Of a DNA stretch of 64,000 nt, positions 56,301 to 64,000 are shown piece after piece. The translations under genes and the position numbers were made by a program. The notes under the pieces are model-generated. The model was not told the origin of the DNA. It was given only the letters and a program-made list of their open reading frames with translations, and did not search any database. Positions within the stretch are counted from its first letter, which is position 1. Every line of letters begins with the position of its first letter. Location: positions 1-64,000 of the forward strand of contig NW_026732660.1 in the NCBI RefSeq assembly GCF_028476545.1. Reading direction: 5' to 3'. The DNA comes from Physella acuta (taxonomy: Eukaryota > Mollusca > Gastropoda > Physidae).

Positions 56301-57594
56301 TCAATGAGTTAAGAGGTCGTCAACAGGTTTAAACTAGAGAGTGAAAGCGACTAGAGATAAAATGTACGCGATCAACCCAACGTTATAATTACACGGACTT
56401 TAAGTTGTTTTATTTTAAAAATCATACAGTGAAAATACATATTTTGTGTCGCATCTTTTTTATGGAGAGCTATTTTTGTACAAAGTTACCTAAAAATTAG
56501 TTATTTTTATAGTTTGGCTTCTTTGGTTTCAATTCATGACGAATAAAAACAAAAGAAATATTTTTATAAAGACGATATTTCACATTTTTATAAGCATTAG
56601 TTTGCAAAAAAATTGGTCGATGTTTTTAAACGTATAAAAAGTAAACAAGTATGTTTTAAGTTAGCAAATCAAATAGATAGCTTTTCCCATAGCTTCCCTT
56701 CCTAAAAGAGAATCGCTGGGTCGACACTTTTGAGTTTTCAACACTGTTTTTAATCTAGTCTACTGTACTTGTAAAATACCTAAAATCCTTTTAGGATTTA
56801 TAACTTAGTCCTTGGTTTAGCTACTTATTGAACGTGAAATGTAATAAAGTTAGCCATTCTGTATTTAGAATTTCCAGTATTCATTACAGTAACCAAGGAC
56901 GAATGCCGCAAACTTAATTAAGTTCACAGAAATACATCTGTGAAGACACATTAAAAAAAAATCAAAAATATTTTATTTTCGTGAAAACAATATGGGCTCT
57001 CACAGTGTGTGACACTATGTTACTATTTAAATAAAACAGATTAATTAATTACGATTTTTTTTGCTAAGATGATTATACGCTTTGGTTTTGGAGTTCTATT
57101 GAAATGCGGTTCAGTCTTTCACAATTCCTTTTGACAAATATAGTTCAGCGCAGACACCAACTGAGATAACTGTCTCTCAGAGATGATCTATTTTTGGCCA
57201 CTTGAGATCTACACGATCTATCAATGTTTGGATGTCTATTGGTATTTGAGGAGATTAGCCCTTCAGCTGAGTTAAACTCAAGATCTTTAGCTTGTTACAA
57301 TCTTGATAAAACAAGTGGTTCAACGATTAGCCGTACTAACTTATTCTTATCCTGTTATGGCTATGTTTAATTCTTATGCTTAGGTTTTGGGTAAAGATAA
57401 ATTTAGGTTTAGAGTAAGGGCTCGCTTTATTGTTAGGGGTAGAGTAATAGTTAGGTATAGTTTAGGATAGAGGTAATTACATTGCGGTTGTATAATGAGT
57501 TACGCTATTGGCGATTTGCATTATGATTGACCATATTTGGTACTTAATTTCTAAAGATCATTAGTAATATTGAAATATTTTGTCTGAGATACAC
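56301..57594. other. Unique AT-rich DNA
   Basis: No gene is seen. AGGTTT/GGTTAG-type echoes occur at 57380-57470. Confidence 0.5.
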
Positions 57595-58545
57595 CAACCC
57601 CCACACCCACCTCACAGCAACCCCCCACACCCACCATAACACCAACCCCCACACCCACCATAACACAAACCCCCACACCCACCATAACACCAACCCCCAC
57701 ACTCACACACACCGTGACACTCACACCCACCATAACACCAACCCCGCACACCCACCACACAGCAACCCCCACACCCACCGTTATACCAACCCCCACACTC
57801 ACATACATCTGACACCCTCACCCCACCCACCATAACACCAACCCCGCACACCCACCATAACACAAACCCCCACACCCACCATAACTCCAACCCCCACACC
57901 CACTATAACACCAACCCCCACACCCACCATAACACCAACGCCGCACACCCACCATAACATCAACCCCCACTCCCACCATAACACCAACCCCACACCCACC
58001 TTAACACCAACCTCCACACCCACCATAGCACCAACCCCCACACCCACCATAACACCAACCCCCACACCCACCATAACACCAACCCCCACACCCACCATAA
58101 CACCAAACCCCACCCCCACCATAACACCAACCCCCACACCCACCATAACACCAAACCCCACCCCCACCATAACACCAACCCCCACACCCACCATAACACC
58201 AAACCCCACCCCCACCATAACACCAACCCCCACACCCACCATAACACCAACCCCCACCATAACACCAACCCCCACACCCACCATAACTCCAACCCCCACA
58301 CCCACCATAACTCCAACCCCCACACCCACCATAACTCCAACCCCCACACCCACCATAACACCAACCCCCACATCCACCATGACACCAACCCCCACACCCA
58401 CCATAACACCAACCCCCACACCCACCATAACACCAACCCCCACACCCCATGACACCAACCCCCACACCCACCATAACACCAACCCCCACACCCCATGACA
58501 CCAACCCCCACACCCCATGACACCAACTCTCTCACGCTGTCGACA
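57595..58545. repeat. 24-bp C-rich satellite, about 40 copies
   Basis: The unit is ACCAACCCCCACACCCACCA followed by TAAC. Variants include ACCAAACCCCACCCCC, which alternates regularly at 58100-58220, ATAACTCC, and CCCCATGACACC near the right end. The Gly/Val/Trp-rich frames on the minus strand are products of the repeat. Confidence 0.96.
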
Positions 58546-59510
58546 TCCACACCACCTCACATTTTTTTCAACAATTTTTCCCCTGACATCCTTGATTTTA
58601 AACCTCTACGTCTGAACTGTCAGGTTCTATCCAATTTTGTCGAATCGTTTTTGACAAAAAGTGAAAAATCGCTGATCTAAGCATTTTAGTGCATCGATCA
58701 TGTTGTCAGCGAGGTAAAAATCTTCAATGAAAGTGGAGATCCACTTTAAGATATCTAAGAAAATCGTGCATTGTTCTGTCAACTTCTTGGGGGTTCGTGC
58801 ACTGCTCGGCTTAAGTTCGAGGGGGTCATTCGTTTTTCCAACTTCCAAGAAATCACTCATTGATTTACAATTAGCTATTGTATTTTATCAATTATATTTT
58901 TTTATCTTCATCGTTGGGAAGTTTTTTTATCAGAGTTTAATTTTGAAACTGCATTTAAAACTACGTTTAAAATGACGTTTTAAAATCACCAAAGTTATGT
59001 AGAATAAACTGTTGAGTTGGCTTTGTTGTTCTTTCGAGACTATTGAAGAGTCATCGACTTACTAAAGCAAAGTGTTACGTATGCTATCTGCTCCAAACGC
59101 GAAAGTTAAAAAAATGCTGCTCATTCCAAAAAATGTAAGTAATCATACGTCTGTTAGTCCAAAAAGTTACAAGTAAAAACAAAAAAAAATTACTTTCTGT
59201 TTTCCATAGTTAAAAGTGAAAACTGGCTAATTTTTTTCCAAATTACACGTAAAAAGCGGAAAGGCTACACATTTCGATATTCAAAAGTATAAAGGTGTAA
59301 ATTATACGCACACAAAATATGCATCCTAATTGACAGGATTTGTGTTTAGCTTGCCTTAGCTTTGTGAGGCGATGTAAGGTCATATGTTTACTTCAGATTT
59401 ATATTATGGAGTGTTTTGTCTCTACATTTCTACATTTACAGGCCTAATGTATCGTGACAAAAGGTTGATGTAGAAAAATATAAACACACCCACACAGAAA
59501 CACACACAAC

Positions 59511-59522
<12 letters not shown>
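58546..59522. other. Unique AT-rich DNA
   Basis: No supported gene is seen. A degenerate AAAAAGTTACAAGTAAAAAC-type echo lies at 59100-59290. Confidence 0.45.

Positions 59523-59592
<70 letters not shown>
59523..59592. repeat. (AT)n microsatellite with CA edge
   Basis: About 70 bp of TA repeat preceded by a CACACA run (59494-59522). Confidence 0.95.
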
Positions 59593-59593
<1 letters not shown>

Positions 59594-60814
59594 CGATACA
59601 ATCTGATGACTTCATATAAAAACAACAAAAATGAAGACAGGGATCATATTCTGACATGCATTTCTATTTCATCATGTGTCGTCTGAAAATAAATGTATTA
59701 AAATAGCTTCCACGATTCTAGAGATATAAAAAAAAACTACTTCCTTGAAATAAAAGAGTACAGAAACACCTGTCTCTTTGTTTAAAGTCTAGAATATCGC
59801 CCACCTCTAAACTCCATTACTGGCAGACGGAGGAGTTAATTATACGATTCGGGTCAAGGCTGGAGATTGACATTGGCATTCCCCCCCCTCCCTCCCCCCA
59901 ACACGTCTTGAATCCCCCGCCCTATTCTTGATGTATATCAGTCAGGTTGCTCTGTTCTATTAGACTGCCAGTAGTTATGGATGACCTTCAACCTCGTGGG
60001 TGACCTTGATTTTGTGGTCTGAGTGCTAAAACGTCAGATTTTGGAGTACAATTTTTTAATGTTGTAGATTTTTCAACTCAACGTAAGCTGAGAGCTATTT
60101 CGTGACTTTAAAAACTAATTTTAAAAGCGCATATATTGTTTCCTAAAAGGTGTCAGGGGGCGTAGCAAGGATATTTGACACTCCAGTGTTTGCAGTAAAT
60201 TTATGTTTGTCTTTCCTGCTTTTTTTTATTTTACAAAATTAAATTGAAAACAGAGCTGTTTGCTTTTTTGAGTTGTAGTGTGTGGTGTGATCGTGTGTGT
60301 TAATGTGTGGTGTGATTATGTGTGTGTTACTGTGTGTGGTGTGTGTAAATGTGTGTGGTGTGTGTTTATGTGTGTGGTGTGTGTTTAATAGGACGGTAAA
60401 TGTCAGAATATTAAGTCAAATACTGTGGTGAAGCTACTTAATTAGTAATTAGGACATATAAAAATATAAAATCAAAACAATTGAAAATTAACTTCCTAAT
60501 TAATTAATTACTATAATAAATAAAACGAAGAAAGTATTTTATTAACAGAACTGAGTATCCAACTCTCGCGATAGTACCAGAACTGACCAACCCTATTTGA
60601 TGGCACCCACCCTCAATCCATTAATCACCATAATTCCTCCAATCGACCAAGTACTTTTCGTCCCGTCTTTCGTACGAACTTTTTTCTTCACTGCTGAAGT
60701 TAAAACCCATTAGTTTAAAATAGTTAAAATGGCGTATGTCCCTTCCTTGTACATTCATTGAACGTACCTAATCTGTTCTGTAATGTGTGGGTAAATGCTG
60801 AACTTTTAGTGTAA
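59593..60814. other. Unique DNA with a small GT tract
   Basis: A GTGTGTGGTGTG-rich stretch lies at 60275-60390. CAGGGGGCGTAGCAAGG at 60155 resembles one end of the hAT-like MITEs with no partner. No gene is seen. Confidence 0.45.
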
Positions 60815-60820
60815 GCAGTG

Positions 60821-61222
60821 TTCATCTTCTTCTTCTTCGTTCATAATTCTATAAGAAGTTCCCTTTCAAACCTGACGGTCTATAGGGCAAGTGAAGTAGA
60901 GTTCACTTGTTTTTGTGACCTCGGAATATGCAGAGATAGTGTGGTAAGCACTATGCCCAGCCGCCTATACTTTGCCTAACGTGAGTTAGGTACCCATCAG
61001 AGTTGGGTGGACTCAGGGATTGTCTACTGACTTGAACCCGGATTCGAAAAAGAGACTTTTGGGTTAGCAGTCCAGCTCTCTACCGCTAGACTAACTCTAG
61101 TATTGGAAAGGATTCCCTCCAACAAAATTAAGTACTACGTGTCTTGTTATACGCAATATAGGCCATTGACTCCGATTTCAGCCTGCTTTTCTTTTTTGGA
61201 TTTGCTTCCATAGCCTTTGTCC
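60821..61222 (-). mobile_element. Composite SINE: family 2 body with a family 1 SINE in its tail
   Basis: On the minus strand the element begins with the family 2 body (GGCTATGGAAGCAAATCC, GGCTGAAATCGGAGTCAATG, GGAGGGAATCCTTTCC). It continues with a full family 1 unit (GTCTAGCGGTAGAGAGCTGG, TTTTTCGAATCCGGGTTCAA, ...GACCGTCAGGTTTGAAAGGG) and ends in the family 2 tail AATTATGAACGAAGAAGAAG. GCAGTG occurs at 60815-60820 and 61223-61228, a possible short target duplication around the whole composite. Confidence 0.85.
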
Positions 61223-61756
61223 GCAGTGCTGAAAATTACATTTAATTTTCCGTCACACAAGGTTAATAAAAATGTAATATGCGAAAAGAAACCATAAGAT
61301 TTAATTATAGATTAGATAAGCTCAATTTTTTAATCAGTTGGCTCAGAGCTCGCGAGGTGAAGAATTATGTGCTGCAAAATCGGAATTAGATTGCGAAATA
61401 GAAACTGGTACGTTTTGGGAATTCCCTTACCAAAAAAAATGGATGCCCTTATATTTTGTAACTGTGAAATAGAATCTTACGGGTTTCGGAGTTTTTTTGC
61501 AAAAAAAAACATTTATTATCTTTTGAAATAGTCTGTAAAAAGGACACAGTAAATTTCTCTCTCCTAGAATAGCTTATATTTGTAGCTATTGTAAGTGAAA
61601 TCTAATTCGTACATTTAAATTTTAATGCGAAATTTTAACTTCAGGGACATACATCTTAAGATGTTTTTTTAAGATAGACAAAATGTCGAGGCATTTGTGT
61701 TTCTTTACATCTCCCAAGAAGAAACAGAAATTATTTTGAACAATGTATTTTAACCG
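61223..61756. other. Unique AT-rich DNA
   Basis: No gene or repeat is seen. Confidence 0.5.
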
Positions 61757-61957
61757 TAGAGTTCACCTGTTTCTGTGACCTTGGTGTATGTAGGGATAGT
61801 GTGGTCAGTTTAATGCCCAGCTGACTTTACTCTTTTTTGCTAACAAAGAGTCAGGTACTCATTAGAGCTGAGTGAACTAGGGACCTGACCACATGATCCA
61901 AACTAGAGCCTTGTGGGTTATTCATCGAGCGCTCTACCATTCGACCACGCCGTATCA
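61757..61957 (-). mobile_element. tRNA-SINE (GTGGTCGAATGG head)
   Basis: On the minus strand TACGGCGTGGTCGAATGGTA (A-box head) is followed by the body (CTCAGCTCTAATGAGTACCT, ACCACACTATCCCTACATAC, AGAAACAGGTGAACTCTACG). Its head matches the SINE at 50531. Confidence 0.8.
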
Positions 61958-62624
61958 GTTTATATAATGTTCGTACACATAGGTATGGGTGGCCATTCAT
62001 TGAAACAGTATCTATATGTTTCTTAAAATTCCCTTCCAATTAAATTTTTTAACATCGTTAGTTACTTCCTTGTTGGCTGGAGTTGGCCTGGACTAGAAAC
62101 TTTGGATTGACTCGCCCTGGGCTGGGAATTAGTCTGGCACCGGCCTTTGGTCAATTAAACTCTATGGTTTCTTGGATTAGCCGAGCATTTGATGTGACGT
62201 TAGTACAGTTAGGTTAGCCATTTAGCTGACTGGTGTCGGGTTGAAGATGAGATATCGTTTTGTGTGGCAGTTATTTGACACGAGTGGTGACGTTGGTGTC
62301 GAATAAGTTTTTAAAACATGATGTCCTTTATTGAACCCCGGTGTTTTGTTTTCCTAGGTCTTATTTCTTTACAAACCGAGTTTTCTAATGTTAATTTCAT
62401 GCACCCGCAGTCGAAGTCAGAGTATGGTCAACCAATTATAAGACGGGGGAGAAGTACAGGACTCATCTGCTGAACAGGTTGCGTCGAAATATTGAGATAA
62501 GTTAACGTGTAGCCCGATGAGAGCTGAACAAAGTGACAAAGCCGTTTAGATGTGGAGTTGGAAATCAGGCTTCGGTAGCACACTTAACTCACCGATATCG
62601 TATGCGAGACATTAAGTGAAAGGT
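61958..62624. other. Unique DNA
   Basis: No gene or array is seen. Confidence 0.5.
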
Positions 62625-62634
62625 CACTTGATGC

Positions 62635-62866
62635 TGGACGGGTGGTCTAGCGGTAGAGAGCTGGACTGCTAACCCGAAAGTCTCTTTTTCGAATCCGGGT
62701 TCAAGTCAGTAGACCGTCCCTGAGTCCACCCAACTCACGTTAGGGAGAGTAAAGGCGGCTGGGCATAGTGCTGACCACACTATCTCTTCATATGCCGAGG
62801 TTACAGAAACAGGTGAACTCTAATTCACTTGCCCCATAGACCGTCAGGTTTCAAAGGGGAACTTTA
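62635..62866 (+). mobile_element. Family 1 tRNA-SINE with 10-bp target duplication
   Basis: This is the best family 1 copy. A perfect duplication CACTTGATGC lies at 62625-62634 and 62867-62876. The head GGTGGTCTAGCGGTAGAGAG (A box) and CTCTTTTTCGAATCCGGG (B box) is tRNA-like. The body has CCGTCCCTGAGTCCACCCAA, GACCACACTATCTCTTCATA and AACAGGTGAACTCTAATTCA, ending GGGGAACTTTA. There is no poly(A) tail. Confidence 0.9.
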
Positions 62867-63240
62867 CACTTGATGCAGGGCAGGTCATTGATGATGTAGA
62901 CTGTATAAACTACTATGATCCAGCACGATTGTCTTTTTGGACCGGCGGTGATGAAGTAGAATGTATGGAAACACTGGAATACACTATGATTGTCTCTCGA
63001 TATGGACAGATCACTTGTGTAGGACTTAAGGGCTAATTAATGCGGGACACGCAGGTAATGACATAGACTGTATGAGCTACTGGGATACAACATGACTGCC
63101 TCTATGGTCAGATACCCATTGTAGAGATTTGAATGTAGGACCACTTGATGCAGGACACGCATGTGATGACGTATACTTTATGGAACTACTGGGATCAACC
63201 ACAACTGTCTCTCGACATGGACAGATAAACGGTCCACCTA
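62867..63240. repeat. Degenerate 110-130 bp tandem repeat, about 3 copies
   Basis: ACTTGATGCAGGACACGCA, TGATGACATAGACTGTATG, ACTACTGGGATACAACA and TCTCGACATGGACAGAT recur in order. The family 1 SINE inserted at its left edge. Confidence 0.8.
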
Positions 63241-63374
63241 TTTTTAAAATATATACTTAAGTAGCCACCATTACATTGAGTGAACTTTGGTTTGGCTTAA
63301 CTTCATTGGTTACCATACCAAGACGTATGCACATGCTATGGTTCCAAAATCTCACATTGTGGATTCAAGTGGAT

Positions 63375-63680
63375 CTTGACTAGACTCATGTGGGACATGA
63401 CTAGACTAGAACTTGACTAGACTCGTGTGGAACTTGTCTAGACGTGTGGAACTTGACTAGACTAGAACTTGACTAGACTCGTGTGGAACTTGACTAGACT
63501 AGAACTTGACTAGACTCGCGTGGAACTTGACTAGACTAGAACTTGACTAGACTAGAACTTGACTAGACTCGTGTGGAACTTGTCTAGACGTGTGGAAGAC
63601 TAGACTCGTGTGGAACTTGACTAGACTCGTGTGGAACTTGACTAGACTAGAACTTGACTAGACTCGTGTGGAACTTGACT
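63375..63680. repeat. Mixed 16/21-bp minisatellite
   Basis: The two unit types are ACTTGACTAGACTAGA and ACTTGACTAGACTCGTGTGG plus A, interleaved about 17 times. Confidence 0.93.
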
Positions 63681-64000
63681 GTAATAGATTCCATCCACCG
63701 GCTTTGGTTTCAAGAGGACAATGACTCATGAGCCAGCACTTATCTGTTGGACGATATACGCCGAGACCGTACTAATGACCAACTGATACCATATAACGGA
63801 CATGTATCCCCGGGGGTTAGAGGCAGTTCTGTTTCTCCCAGCCATTACACACACACAACCACACACATACACACATACACACGTCAATTAAACAACATGA
63901 TTACTTCAAAGTCCGCATTTTTTTTTTATTTGTTCCCCTTTTTTTCCTTAATTAACAATCTGTCCCTAGCCCTAAATCCTTGACACTAAACCTTATGAAA
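63681..64000. other. Unique DNA to the window end
   Basis: A CACACA-rich run lies at 63847-63880. No supported gene is seen. Confidence 0.45.

Noticed and set aside
55066-56304. Leu/Asp/Thr-rich minus-strand frame of 228 codons and shorter partners
   Set aside because: Product of the 16-bp satellite, whose three units make a 48-bp open cycle.
57551-58560. Gly/Val/Trp-rich minus-strand frames of up to 253 codons
   Set aside because: Product of the 24-bp satellite, open in several frames at once.
60155-60171. CAGGGGGCGTAGCAAGG as a hAT-like MITE end
   Set aside because: No matching inverted end or target duplication was found nearby. Similar lone pieces at 29731 and 47843 were rejected for the same reason.
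62640-62705. tRNA-like A and B boxes as a tRNA gene
   Set aside because: The cloverleaf is not complete, the sequence continues into a SINE body with a target duplication, and the same head recurs at several places in the window.

Overview
The window looks like gene-poor, repeat-saturated animal DNA. There are no bacterial-style operons. It carries tRNA-derived SINEs, hAT-type MITEs with 8-bp target duplications, a Polinton-like element, long AT dinucleotide tracts and about two dozen minisatellite or satellite arrays. The one recognisable host protein sequence is the C-terminal part of ZNF593/Bud20. The mix of repeats suggests a mollusc, probably a gastropod; that taxon is inferred from general resemblance and no marker gene proves it.

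Layout. 1-1976: unique DNA, a 37-bp minisatellite and a 228-bp hAT-like MITE. 1977-11101: a 9.1-kb Polinton/Maverick-family element flanked by a perfect 6-bp duplication (GATGTT), with 1.25-1.46 kb terminal inverted repeats and one long reading frame on the minus strand. That frame encodes a 1373-residue protein-primed family B DNA polymerase with zinc fingers and a Vsr-like nuclease motif. No other Polinton gene is visible. 11102-12100: a 31-bp minisatellite and a second hAT-like MITE in opposite orientation. 12100-31000: mostly unique AT-rich DNA with a 2.1-kb GGTTG-rich satellite (17.2-19.4 kb), other arrays and SINE fragments. 31.0-31.9 kb: the ZNF593 sequence on the minus strand. 32-44 kb: SINEs, a 1.6-kb 17-bp satellite, a third hAT-like MITE, 29-bp and 30-bp arrays, and three weak short reading frames. 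44.4-47.7 kb: a complex C-rich array of three long units. 47.7-64 kb: SINEs, AT tracts, a 1.2-kb 16-bp satellite, a 24-bp C-rich satellite and further short arrays.

No operon or pathway is encoded. Mobile elements and tandem-repeat expansion shape the window. Several SINEs landed inside tandem arrays, and one SINE tail has itself become an array. The most notable object is the polymerase-only Polinton-like element, which looks whole and recent: its target duplication is perfect and its terminal repeats are nearly identical. Adding the listed array coordinates gives very roughly a fifth of the window as tandem repeat. Most long reading frames in the arrays follow from the repeats and are not genes.
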